A stretch of 33,284 nucleotides of DNA from an uncultured Campylobacterales bacterium (lineage in GTDB: Bacteria > Campylobacterota > Campylobacteria > Campylobacterales > Sulfurimonadaceae), in assembly GCA_903885085.1 (NCBI GenBank), contig CAISHH010000130.1, positions 1 through 33,284 of the forward strand. Direction: 5' to 3'. Below the pieces are notes generated by a model. The model saw nothing but the letters and a program-made list of their open reading frames with translations, searched no databases and was not told where the DNA came from. Both the position numbers and the translations under genes were made by a program. Within the stretch, counting starts at the first letter, position 1. Every line of letters starts with the position of its first letter. Of the stretch, positions 9,850-19,146 are shown piece by piece.

Positions 9850-11307
9850 ATGGCTACTATTGAAAAGCCCTTAAAAAAAGAAAAAGCTACCCCTTGGAGA
9901 ATGATGAGATACGTTGGATTTGGTATCGCAACGATCATCTCTCTTTCGATTCCATGGATCACGATGGATGGAAATCATCTATTTTTACTAAGTTTTGACA
10001 AACTCAAGCTTCACCTTGGATTTGTACAGTTTGATATGCAAGAGATGTATCTTATGCCATTTCTGCTGATGATTATGTTCCTTGGCGTCTTTGGTCTTAC
10101 AGTTCTTGGCGGACGTGTTTTTTGTGGATGGATCTGTCCTCAAACCGTATTTCGCGTTATCTACCGTGACTTAATCGAAACAAAAATCTTAGGTCTTCGC
10201 AAACGCATCAAAAATAAACAGCAAGAACCTGACATGAGTAAACCAGAAAACAAAGTCAAAAAGTTGATCGCTGTTCTCATCTGGATAGTTCTTGCAACTC
10301 TTGCAGCAGCTGACTTTATGTGGTTTTTCGTACCGCCTGAAGACTTTTTTGTTTATATGCAACATCCGAGTGATCACATGGTCGTTGTTGGCTTTTTGGC
10401 TGGTGTCGTCGCATTTTTAGTCTATGACATCATCTTCTTAAAAGAAAACTTTTGTGTTTATGTTTGTCCATACTCAAGAATCCAGTCGGTTCTTTACGAT
10501 GACGATACAGTTATGGCCATCTACAATCCTCACCGTGGAGGCGACATCTATAATGACGACAAAGAAAAACAGTTTACAAAACAAAAAGACCTTTTAGCAG
10601 TAAACCCAACGGCTGAGTGTACTGCGTGTGAAAGTTGTGTAACTGTTTGTCCTACACATATCGATATCCGTAAAGGTCTACAACTTGAATGTATCAACTG
10701 TCTTGAGTGTGTTGATGCATGTACAACGGTAATGGGAAATCTTGGAAAAGAGAGTCTAGTTGTTTGGTCAAGTGAGCATGAGATCTATGATCAAGGTAAA
10801 ACAAGATACTTCAGACCAAAGATCATTGGTTATGCTGTTATTTTGGTATTGCTTGCGGTCATCGTCGGAGTTATGGGAAGTAAAAAAGAGCATATGCTTT
10901 TAAATATCAATAAAGAAACTCGTCTTTACTCTGTAGAAAAAACTGTTGATGGAAAATATGATGTTAAAAACTCATATATATTCCTGTTGCAAAATACTCA
11001 AGATCAAAAGTACAAATTTTTCTTTGATATCATCCCGCCAAAAGGTATGGAAGGCAAAATCAAACTTGAACAACCTACAGGTCCGTTTGAAGTTTCACCT
11101 GACGTGAAAAAGAAAAAGATCGTCACACTGCATACAACTGACGAACTCGTAGATGATAAAACAAAAGATACTGTTATCCCTATCACTATCAAAGCATACG
11201 CTTTAGATAAAGATGGCAAGATCATAGATAAAATAGTTGTTTTCAGACAAGCAACATTTACTTACCCTCGTGAAGATATGCTCGTAAAAGAAACAGAAGG
11301 GAAGTAA
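9850..11307 (+). CDS. ccoG: Cytochrome c oxidase accessory protein CcoG (RdxA/FixG family)
   Basis: GRVFCGWICPQTVFR, two ferredoxin CxxCxxCxxxCP-type clusters (CTACESCVTVCP; CINCLECVDAC), TM helices, C-terminal Ig-like domain. Confidence 0.95.
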   Translation: MATIEKPLKKEKATPWRMMRYVGFGIATIISLSIPWITMDGNHLFLLSFDKLKLHLGFVQFDMQEMYLMPFLLMIMFLGVFGLTVLGGRVFCGWICPQTVFRVIYRDLIETKILGLRKRIKNKQQEPDMSKPENKVKKLIAVLIWIVLATLAAADFMWFFVPPEDFFVYMQHPSDHMVVVGFLAGVVAFLVYDIIFLKENFCVYVCPYSRIQSVLYDDDTVMAIYNPHRGGDIYNDDKEKQFTKQKDLLAVNPTAECTACESCVTVCPTHIDIRKGLQLECINCLECVDACTTVMGNLGKESLVVWSSEHEIYDQGKTRYFRPKIIGYAVILVLLAVIVGVMGSKKEHMLLNINKETRLYSVEKTVDGKYDVKNSYIFLLQNTQDQKYKFFFDIIPPKGMEGKIKLEQPTGPFEVSPDVKKKKIVTLHTTDELVDDKTKDTVIPITIKAYALDKDGKIIDKIVVFRQATFTYPREDMLVKETEGK

Positions 11308-11322
11308 CCCTTCTCTTCTTTG
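11295..11322 (+). terminator. ccoG terminator
   Basis: AGAAGGG-AAGTAA-CCCTTCT hairpin followed by T-rich CTTCTTTG; the stop codon lies in the loop. Confidence 0.6.
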
Positions 11323-11357
11323 TAGTGCTTTTTAGGAAAGGTGCATACTAAAAATAC

Positions 11358-13067
11358 TTACGCTTCTAACTTTCCCGCCAACTTTTTATAGCTCTGCGAA
11401 TTTTCCAATAATTCTTGATGTGTTCCACTTGCAACTATCTGACCAGCTTGAAATACAAGTATCTTGTCTGCATCTATTATAGTGCTGAGTCTATGTGCGA
11501 TGGTAATGGTGATCTTATCTTTTGCATAGTTTTTAAGCGCGTTTTGTATCCGTTTTTCACTCTCATTATCAAGTGCGGAAGTTGCTTCATCAAACAGTAA
11601 AAGTGAAGCATGTTTGTAGATGGCACGAGCGATGGCGATTCTCTGACGCTGACCGCCTGAGAGGTTTGCACCAAACTCTTCCATCATCGTGTCTATACCG
11701 TTTTCAAGCTTTGAAGTGAACTCCCATGCATCAGCAAGGCGAAGCGCTTCTTCTACTCTTTCTCGCTCTATCTCTTGCCCATACGCAACATTTGCTGCGA
11801 GTGAATCTTGAAAGATATACACACGTTGAGAGACTAGTGAGATGTGATGGCGAAGCGACTTCTGCGTATACTCTTTGATATCTCTGCCATTGATGCGAAT
11901 CTCTCCACTTGATGTCTCATAAAAACGAAGTATAAGATTTATAAGTGTACTTTTCCCGCCTCCACTATCGCCGACAAGTGCGATGTTTTGCCCATCTTTT
12001 GCACTAAAGTTTATATCTTTAAGCGCCTCTTTATTTCCATAAGAAAGGCTTACATGTAAGCCCTCTATGGAAGTGATATCTTCCTCTAAAACTAATTCGC
12101 CATCTTTGATCGCATTATCAATATCGAGCACTTCAAACACGCGCTCACTCGCAGCCACTGCATCTTGGATCTTTGAGTAAATAGAACCAATACGGCGAAT
12201 CGGCTGAAATACAAGCCCCACAGCCGTTAAAAATGCCGTAAACTCTCCTACTGTCATATGGTTGTTATACACTTCATGTCCACCTACGAAGATGACCGCC
12301 GCAAGTCCTCCGGCACCTATGACTTCCATGATAGGAGAGACAAGTTCACCCACATACACTGACTTCATATTTATCTTAAAAAAGTTCCAATTTTCCAAAG
12401 AAAAGCGCTTCATCTCATACGCTTCTGTTGCGTTTGCTTTTATGATCTCGCTGTTATTAAAAACCTCTGTCAGTCTTGTCATAACATCGGCATTTTTCGC
12501 TTGTGAACGGTGGGAATACTTTTTCAGCTTTCTAGTAACTGCCATTAAAGGATAGATAATCAGAGGAACCAATATAAGCGAGTAAAAGGCAAGTTTTGGA
12601 TTCAAATAGATCACATATCCGATGAGAGCAATAACGGTAATACCCTCACGAAAGAGTTCAGGAAGCATATTTGAGACAAAATACTGAATACGACCAATAT
12701 CATTTGTCACGCGAGAGATAAGCTCTCCACTGCGATTGAGATATAAAAAACTCATATCCATTGAGATGATCTTTTCTAAAAGAATCTCTCTAAAACGGCT
12801 CACAATATGCATCCCAATATAGTCCATATACACTGATTGTACATACCGTCCTAAAGCTTTTATGACATATATACTAAGCATTCCAAGTGGAATAAAATAG
12901 AGCATACTCTCATCGCGTTTAATAAACATATCATCCATCAAAGGCTTCATAATCTGTGCTGTTGCCGTTGTTGCGACAACTGTCAAAATGATGCCTATGA
13001 GTACATAAATATATTGGAGTTTGTACTCTTTGATATAGGGTAAATAACGCTTATAGATTTTTTTCAA
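11358..13067 (-). CDS. MsbA-like ABC exporter (permease + ATPase)
   Basis: 569 aa; ABC TM domain plus GDSGGGKSTL Walker A, LSGGQRQRIAIARA signature, LLLFDEATSALD Walker B. Confidence 0.92.
   Translation of the reverse strand: MKKIYKRYLPYIKEYKLQYIYVLIGIILTVVATTATAQIMKPLMDDMFIKRDESMLYFIPLGMLSIYVIKALGRYVQSVYMDYIGMHIVSRFREILLEKIISMDMSFLYLNRSGELISRVTNDIGRIQYFVSNMLPELFREGITVIALIGYVIYLNPKLAFYSLILVPLIIYPLMAVTRKLKKYSHRSQAKNADVMTRLTEVFNNSEIIKANATEAYEMKRFSLENWNFFKINMKSVYVGELVSPIMEVIGAGGLAAVIFVGGHEVYNNHMTVGEFTAFLTAVGLVFQPIRRIGSIYSKIQDAVAASERVFEVLDIDNAIKDGELVLEEDITSIEGLHVSLSYGNKEALKDINFSAKDGQNIALVGDSGGGKSTLINLILRFYETSSGEIRINGRDIKEYTQKSLRHHISLVSQRVYIFQDSLAANVAYGQEIERERVEEALRLADAWEFTSKLENGIDTMMEEFGANLSGGQRQRIAIARAIYKHASLLLFDEATSALDNESEKRIQNALKNYAKDKITITIAHRLSTIIDADKILVFQAGQIVASGTHQELLENSQSYKKLAGKLEA
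12047..12062. repeat. GGCTTACATGTAAGCC palindrome
   Basis: 16-bp perfect palindrome containing TTACATGTAA, in the ABC exporter gene. Confidence 0.95.
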
Positions 13068-13076
13068 ACTTTGCCT

Positions 13077-15065
13077 TTATTTTTGCGATTTTATTAAGTA
13101 TTCCGTCACTGCCAAAGCAGCTTTATACTGCGTGTCACACTCTTTTTGCAAGGCAGTTTTTGGCTGAGTCGCTTTAAATCCACCATCATTTGCAATAAGC
13201 ACTCCTTCATCATTAAATCCGCAGTGAAGTCTGCTCTTATCTAAAAGATTTGTTCCTATGGCTGTATATTTTGCATTTGAAAGTGTAAGATTATACAGAG
13301 TTGGGAAGATGTCCTTATCTGAACCTGCCACTTTCATATCTGCTCCATCCATTTTATGCTTCAAAGTAGGTGGCAAATAGAGATAAAAAGGAATTCGTTT
13401 CGTTTGCGTATAATAATCATCATAATGCATAGCGCCTTCAACAGTGTTGTTATCGCCCGTAATGGCTACAACGGTGTTATCTTTAAGCGGTGAAGATTTG
13501 ATAGCATCCATAAACTGTCCAACCATATCTAGCGCATACTGATAATCCTGAAATCTTTGATGATTCAAAGCAAGATCGCCGACAAGATGTTTTTTCAGAT
13601 CATCTGAAAATGTCAAATTCTTACTCGGATAATTCACATCCAACTTATATGGAGGATGATTATTTGTAGTCATTACTACGATCAAGAGCGGTTTTTTTGC
13701 TTCTTTGAGTTTTGCTAACACAAACTGGTGCAGATATTTATCATATACACCCCAATCGTGTGAGACCTTTGTCTCATCTAGATGCAGTGTTGCTATGATA
13801 TTAGCTTTACCATACACATGGTCAAACCCTTGGCGAGCGAAAAATGCTCCCACATTTCTCCAAGAAAGATCTCCGCCATAGATAAACATCGTTTCATATC
13901 CGGCTTTTTGGTATACCTTTGCACTTGCCTGAGAAAAAGAGGTGTTAAGATAGCTACTTTGTCCAAAAGGAGTAGAGTTTGGACGTGCTGTGATGTTAAG
14001 CATCAAAGGTTCTAAATCGACAATAGTTCCATTTGAAGTGGAGATAAAATTTGAGAAAAGATAATCTGCATCAAAATGTTTTTTTAAAGCACGCATAATG
14101 TCAAAACTCTCACTTTGATACGCCAAAATCGGCATCCCAAAACTCTCCACAACTTGAAGCACCACATTTGGATGATTTTTTTCTAGGTATGCATCATGAG
14201 GTGTTTCATAGACGATATTTGATAAAAGATCTTTTTCATTGATCACTTTTTTACCCGTTTGCACTCTAAAAGCTTCTGGCATTTTGCCGCTGTAACCGCT
14301 CATCTTTATAAGGTCATAATTACCGCTTTTACTTTTTTCGTACTGATCCTCAGCTTTTATCATTGCATGCACAGCGTTTTGCGGGAGTTTATTTATCACA
14401 GGATCGGTTGAAACTTCTGGAATATACACAGCCAAAGGAAAAAGCCCGATAGAACCTCGCACCGCTAAAAACACGACCAAGAAAAGCGCTACAAAGAAAC
14501 CACTTTGTTTAAAAAAATGCCAATCTTTTTGTTTTACATCTTTTGTATCTTTTATAAATTTATGAATTGCGTAGTATCCAACTCCAATATATAAGGTTGT
14601 AAAAATTCCATATAACCAAAGGTTGTAATTTTTTTGTGCTATCTCAAAAAGTGCTTTTGTATCATCATCAAAAACACCAAATACCATCAAAGTAAGGTGA
14701 TCGCCAAAAAATGAAAAGTAGCTAACATCTGTCATAATAAGTGCAGAAAGAATTACAAAGATCAGAAAAAAGTAAAACTTAAAAAAGCTATTTACAAGGG
14801 TGTTTAAAAACCGAAGCCGAAAAATCCACAAAAGAAAAAGTACAAGTACGGGCATAGCAAAGGTGTAGCCCAAAGCACTTACATCAAGACGAAAACCTAA
14901 AAAAAATGCATCAAAAAGCTCTGTTGCACTGTATTTTGCATCCATGCCATAACGTACAAAAAAGTAAACGCGAACCAAGGTTAACATCAATAAAAAAAGA
15001 AGTTCGACCTTCAAAAACAGCTTCAACTGATGAAGCAAAAATGAGAAATGTTGAGTTTTATTCAT
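13077..15065 (-). CDS. LTA synthase family sulfatase (membrane phosphotransferase)
   Basis: N-terminal TM helices; NVVLQVVESFG...SNGTIVDLEPLML...MTTNNHPPY...ITGDNN sulfatase-type motifs. Likely start MNKTQHF at 15065 rather than 15137. Confidence 0.85.
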   Translation of the reverse strand: MNKTQHFSFLLHQLKLFLKVELLFLLMLTLVRVYFFVRYGMDAKYSATELFDAFFLGFRLDVSALGYTFAMPVLVLFLLWIFRLRFLNTLVNSFFKFYFFLIFVILSALIMTDVSYFSFFGDHLTLMVFGVFDDDTKALFEIAQKNYNLWLYGIFTTLYIGVGYYAIHKFIKDTKDVKQKDWHFFKQSGFFVALFLVVFLAVRGSIGLFPLAVYIPEVSTDPVINKLPQNAVHAMIKAEDQYEKSKSGNYDLIKMSGYSGKMPEAFRVQTGKKVINEKDLLSNIVYETPHDAYLEKNHPNVVLQVVESFGMPILAYQSESFDIMRALKKHFDADYLFSNFISTSNGTIVDLEPLMLNITARPNSTPFGQSSYLNTSFSQASAKVYQKAGYETMFIYGGDLSWRNVGAFFARQGFDHVYGKANIIATLHLDETKVSHDWGVYDKYLHQFVLAKLKEAKKPLLIVVMTTNNHPPYKLDVNYPSKNLTFSDDLKKHLVGDLALNHQRFQDYQYALDMVGQFMDAIKSSPLKDNTVVAITGDNNTVEGAMHYDDYYTQTKRIPFYLYLPPTLKHKMDGADMKVAGSDKDIFPTLYNLTLSNAKYTAIGTNLLDKSRLHCGFNDEGVLIANDGGFKATQPKTALQKECDTQYKAALAVTEYLIKSQK

Positions 15066-15091
15066 ACGCAATTCTATCCTAAAGATGATTT

Positions 15092-15105
15092 GCTTACATG
15101 TAAGC
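15092..15105. repeat. GCTTACATGTAAGC palindrome, intergenic
   Basis: 14-bp perfect palindrome between divergent sulfatase and TA genes. Confidence 0.95.
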
Positions 15106-15165
15106 GATTTAAAAATTTTATCTGAATTTAGATACAATTTTACGAATATAGTGCAAAGGATTACG

Positions 15166-15465
15166 ATGCAAACGATTAGATTGGAAGTTGAAGATTCAAA
15201 ACTTGAAACAGTTTTAAATATAATTCAAAATCTCAAAGAGAGTCTCATTACAAAGTATGAAATTTCAAATGATGGACAAGAGTTTAGCGAGGATATAGTA
15301 AACAATTCAGAAGATAGTATCTATGACAAATTTTTACAAATCAGTAAAAATGAAGCTGCTGCTCGAGTCACTCAGGCAGTCGAAGAAGTAAAAAGTAACA
15401 AAGCCACTCTTTTCAATCAAGAAGAGTATGACAATGATATGAATAAGTTTATGAAGAGTCTTTAG
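15166..15465 (+). CDS. Antitoxin of type II toxin-antitoxin pair
   Basis: Small acidic protein (MQTIRLEVEDSKLETVLNIIQNLKESLI...) immediately upstream of a RelE/ParE-like ORF; start reassigned from 15085 to 15166. Confidence 0.75.
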   Translation: MQTIRLEVEDSKLETVLNIIQNLKESLITKYEISNDGQEFSEDIVNNSEDSIYDKFLQISKNEAAARVTQAVEEVKSNKATLFNQEEYDNDMNKFMKSL

Positions 15466-15744
15466 GTGACGATACAAAGAAGACAAGAGTATTTAAGTGC
15501 ATTAAAAGCTATAATTTTCTTTATTTCAAAAGATAGTAAAAATAAAGCTCTCAATTTTAAAAATCAATTAGACAATAAAATAGGGGAATTGATCCATTTT
15601 CCTTATAAATTTCAGCAATCAAAAAATCATAATGATGCAGATGTAAGAGATATGACTTTTAAAGGCTACACCATTACATATCTGGTCGAACATCAAAAAG
15701 ATAGAATTGTAATTCTTGATATTTATAAATGGATCGACAAATAA
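15466..15744 (+). CDS. RelE/ParE family toxin
   Basis: 92 aa; GTG start directly abutting the antitoxin stop; ...FPYKFQQSKNHNDADVRDMTFKGYTITYLVEHQKDRIVILDIYKW typical RelE/ParE C-terminus. Confidence 0.8.
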   Translation: MTIQRRQEYLSALKAIIFFISKDSKNKALNFKNQLDNKIGELIHFPYKFQQSKNHNDADVRDMTFKGYTITYLVEHQKDRIVILDIYKWIDK

Positions 15745-15768
15745 ATTTATTTCAAAAAAAGAGAGAAA

Positions 15769-16635
15769 ATGAAGAAAAAGATATTAGTCACCGGTGGAGC
15801 TGGATTTGTTGGAAGCCATCTTTGTGAAAGATTGGCTCAGGATGAAAACAATGAGGTTTACTCTCTTGACAATTACTTTACTGGTAGTAAAGCGAATCAT
15901 GTCCCAAATGTCACCTATATCGAGGGGCTAACAGCAGACATTGCAGAACTTATCACTTTTACTCCAGATATGGTCTATCATTTGGGAGAATACTCAAGAG
16001 TTGAGCAGAGTTTTGATGACATCGAAAAAGTTTGGAAATTTAACAAAGATGGTATTTTCGCTGTTTTAGAGTTTGTGCGCCGTGCTGGCTGTAAGATCCT
16101 CTACGCAGGAAGCTCTACAAAGTTTGGTGATGGCGGACTAGGACGTAGTGCTTCTCCATACGCTTGGACAAAAGCGACAAACACAGAACTTGTCATGAAC
16201 TACGGAAACTGGTTCAATGTCCCTTATGCAATCACCTATTTCTATAATGTCTATGGACCTCGCGAGATCCAAACTGGCAAGTATGCAACCCTCATCGCTC
16301 TTTTTAAAGAGAAGATGAAAAATGGCGAACCACTTACAATTGTAAGCCCAGGAAATCAAAAAAGAAACTTCACGCATATAGATGATATCATCAACGGTTT
16401 GATTCTTGTGGGAGAAAATGGTTATGGCGATGAGTTTGGTATAGGAAGTCCTGAAGCGTACAGCATCAAAGAGATCGCTGAGATGTTTGGCGCCAATATT
16501 GAGATGCTTCCAGAACGTGCTGGAAACCGCATGACAGCTGATGTCATGACTGCTAAAACAGAAGCACTTGGATGGAAGCCGACACGTACTATTGGAAAGT
16601 ATATAGAAGAGTTAAGAATGAAAGAGTGGAGATAG
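15769..16635 (+). CDS. NAD-dependent epimerase/dehydratase (extended SDR)
   Basis: ILVTGGAGFVGSHLCERL Rossmann motif; SASPYAWTKATNTEL active site; NVYGPRE. Confidence 0.92.
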   Translation: MKKKILVTGGAGFVGSHLCERLAQDENNEVYSLDNYFTGSKANHVPNVTYIEGLTADIAELITFTPDMVYHLGEYSRVEQSFDDIEKVWKFNKDGIFAVLEFVRRAGCKILYAGSSTKFGDGGLGRSASPYAWTKATNTELVMNYGNWFNVPYAITYFYNVYGPREIQTGKYATLIALFKEKMKNGEPLTIVSPGNQKRNFTHIDDIINGLILVGENGYGDEFGIGSPEAYSIKEIAEMFGANIEMLPERAGNRMTADVMTAKTEALGWKPTRTIGKYIEELRMKEWR

Positions 16636-16953
16636 CGAGTATAGATGTGAGAGGTTTTACGAAGGTGGTTGAGAGTGAAAAGATAAAGAGGCAATAATCC
16701 AGCTTGCAAAAAAAGCATCAAAACGAATAATAAAATTTTAGCTTTTGGAAGCAGAGTCAACGGTCAAGCGCACGAAACGAGTGATCTTGACCTTGTCGTA
16801 GTTGCAAATGATAAAAAGAAGATAGCCTAGGATGATCTTTTGGATTTTAAGGAAAGCTTGCAAAACTCAAATATTTTAATCATCGTACAAGTTTTTGACT
16901 GGTATAAAATAATTCACAAGAGAGAAAATGAAAAACATAATCAATCAGTTTAA
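16626..16953 (+). pseudogene. Degraded MNT-type nucleotidyltransferase
   Basis: Fragments in three frames: ...SIDVRGFTKVVESEKIK / EAIIQLAKKASKRIIK / KILAFGSRVNGQAHETSDLDLVVVANDKKKIA* (TAG at 16828-16830) DDLLDFKESLQNSNILIIVQVFDWYKI. GSx(n)DLD nucleotidyltransferase motif. Confidence 0.75.
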
Positions 16954-18184
16954 AACTATCAATTTAGACAAAATTTTCTTTTATAGTCTCATCCTTTTTG
17001 CATTTACTATGCCATTATCTCGGGCAGCTATTAGCTTTTTTGGGATTCTCTTTATCGTTTTATATATAATTGAAGGCAACTTCAGAGAAAAATTTCTTTT
17101 TATTAAAAATTCGTCGGCTTTAAAAGGCATTTTATTCTTTATACTTTTTGAATCGCTTACATTTTTTTATTCGCAAGATCAAGCGCAAGCAGTGAAAGTA
17201 TTGCAAGATTATTTTTTTTGGCTTCCTGTTTTAGCGTTGAGCTACAAGATTAAGAAAGAGCATATACAGCCTATTATTACCTCATTTTTATTTGGTATGT
17301 TTGTGAGTGAAATACTCGCATATATTATCTTTTTTGACATCTACCCTTTCAATGGAAGGACTCCTGATTATCCAAGTCCTTTTATGTTCCACATCGACTA
17401 CAGTGTATTTTTGGCTTTCACATCTATCTTACTTCTCAATAGACTTTTCTCTAAAGCCTACACAAACAAAGAAAAGTTTTTTATTTTGATCTTCTTTTCA
17501 ACAGTTACGCTCAATCTTATGATATCCGTCGGAAGGACTGGACAACTTGCATATTTGATTGCATTATTTGTCTTAAGCATCTTACATTATAGGATTTCAT
17601 TCAAATCGTTATTTGTTTTTATGTCGATCTCATTTTTACTATTTTTTAGTGCTTACAAAATATTACCTATATTTGAAAACCGTGTAAATATGGCAAAATC
17701 CGACCTCGTACAACTCTCGCACAGTAACTTTAACACATCTTGGGGACTACGCGCTGCGTTTTGGATCATAACGTATGATGCCCTGAAAGAAAACCCACTT
17801 TTTGGTGTTGGCATAGGCGACTACAAACTAGAAGCTGCTCGTATAGTAAAAGAGCGAGTACCAAATACTATAAACTTTAGCCAAGCCACGAAAGAATGGA
17901 TTACGGATAACCACTACCATAACCAATACCTTATGATTTTAGTCCAATCTGGAATTGTTGGCTTTTTTCTTATGTTTTTTATGTTTTACACTTTATTTCA
18001 AATGAAAATTGAAGATAAAGAGATGAATGATCTCAAAATAGTCTTTTTGACTATCTTTCTAGTCTCATTTATAGCAGAACCTCTATGGATGAAGCAATTT
18101 ACAATGGCATTGTTTGTACTTTATCTAGGTATGTTTATTTCTCAGAAAAATGAACAATTAGAACACAATAATATTCGACAATAA
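16928..18184 (+). CDS. O-antigen ligase/polymerase family membrane protein
   Basis: Many TM helices; GVGIGDYKLEA...DNHYHNQYLMILVQSGIVG typical of the Wzy_C/O-antigen ligase family. Confidence 0.85.
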   Translation: MKNIINQFKTINLDKIFFYSLILFAFTMPLSRAAISFFGILFIVLYIIEGNFREKFLFIKNSSALKGILFFILFESLTFFYSQDQAQAVKVLQDYFFWLPVLALSYKIKKEHIQPIITSFLFGMFVSEILAYIIFFDIYPFNGRTPDYPSPFMFHIDYSVFLAFTSILLLNRLFSKAYTNKEKFFILIFFSTVTLNLMISVGRTGQLAYLIALFVLSILHYRISFKSLFVFMSISFLLFFSAYKILPIFENRVNMAKSDLVQLSHSNFNTSWGLRAAFWIITYDALKENPLFGVGIGDYKLEAARIVKERVPNTINFSQATKEWITDNHYHNQYLMILVQSGIVGFFLMFFMFYTLFQMKIEDKEMNDLKIVFLTIFLVSFIAEPLWMKQFTMALFVLYLGMFISQKNEQLEHNNIRQ

Positions 18185-18291
18185 GAGATTCAACATGACA
18201 ACAAGTATTATAATTTCAGCAACTAAAGATGTTGTTGTACAGAAATCTAAAAGAAAAAATCTTATAATTTATTATCTAAAAGGAGTTAGCC

Positions 18292-19131
18292 TTGTCAAAA
18301 GTTTATGATTGTTTTACATTTTTTAATGAGATTGAACTATTAGAGATTCGTCTCAATGAGTTAGATAACGTTGTAGATTACTTTGTAATCGTCGAATCTA
18401 CACGCACTTTTCAAAAAAAAGACAAACCTTTATACTTAAATTTAGATGATGAACGTATCATCAAATTTAAAGATAAAATTATTCATGTGGTTGTAGATGA
18501 TTTTCCAAACTTTTTTACACACTGGCGAATTCCAAAAACATGGGACTATGAAAATCACCAGCGAAATGCTATCAGTAGAGGCTTAGTGAATGCAATGCCT
18601 GATGATATTATTATAATTTCTGATGTTGATGAAATTCCAAATGTAGATAAGTTGACTGAAAATTTAAAGTTAAATAAGCCAATTGTGTTTGAACAACGAT
18701 TTTTTTATTACTTTTTAAATTATATGATTACTAAAGCTGCTCCCGAAACATGTATTGTTAAAAAAAACAATTTAATTTTTTGGAGAGGTTCAGTAATGAT
18801 CAGATATAGAGATTTTACAAGTGCTCAGAAAGTTCGTAATCTTAGAAATGATCTAACAATAGCTGGAATAGAAGAGGGAGGATGGCATTTCAGCTATATA
18901 GGTGGTATTGATACAATCATAAGTAAAGTACAGTCATTTTCTCATGCCAAAGAGGCTAAACAGATACTTAATAATACAAATGATGAAGAAAAAATATCTA
19001 AAATAATAGCTGAGGGCAATGATCTGTTTGATAGAGACATGTCCTTTAGAGCAATCCCATTCAGTGAACCGTTTCCAAAATATCTTACAAATAATCTACA
19101 AAAATATGATAGATTATTATACAAAATTTAA
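18292..19131 (+). CDS. Glycosyltransferase family 17 protein
   Basis: YDCFTFFNEIELLEIRLNELDNVVDYFVIVESTRTFQ...DIIIISDVDEIPN; TTG start preceded by AAGGAG. Confidence 0.85.
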   Translation: MSKVYDCFTFFNEIELLEIRLNELDNVVDYFVIVESTRTFQKKDKPLYLNLDDERIIKFKDKIIHVVVDDFPNFFTHWRIPKTWDYENHQRNAISRGLVNAMPDDIIIISDVDEIPNVDKLTENLKLNKPIVFEQRFFYYFLNYMITKAAPETCIVKKNNLIFWRGSVMIRYRDFTSAQKVRNLRNDLTIAGIEEGGWHFSYIGGIDTIISKVQSFSHAKEAKQILNNTNDEEKISKIIAEGNDLFDRDMSFRAIPFSEPFPKYLTNNLQKYDRLLYKI

Positions 19132-19146
19132 AGTGTGGATTTTACC

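Noticed and set aside
16422-16760. 112-aa minus-strand ORF
   Set aside because: Overlaps the epimerase 3' end and nucleotidyltransferase remnant on the opposite strand; no domain signal.
18195-18311. 38-codon ORF MTTSIIISATKDVVVQKSKRKN... before GT17
   Set aside because: Too short and no similarity I can recognise; could be a gene remnant but unsupported.
17212-18420. T8 tract in O-antigen ligase (17212-17219) and A8 tract in GT17 (18413-18420) as phase-variation tracts
   Set aside because: Both genes are in frame and several 8-nt A/T runs are expected by chance at this base composition; only the GT9 tract has a direct frame consequence.
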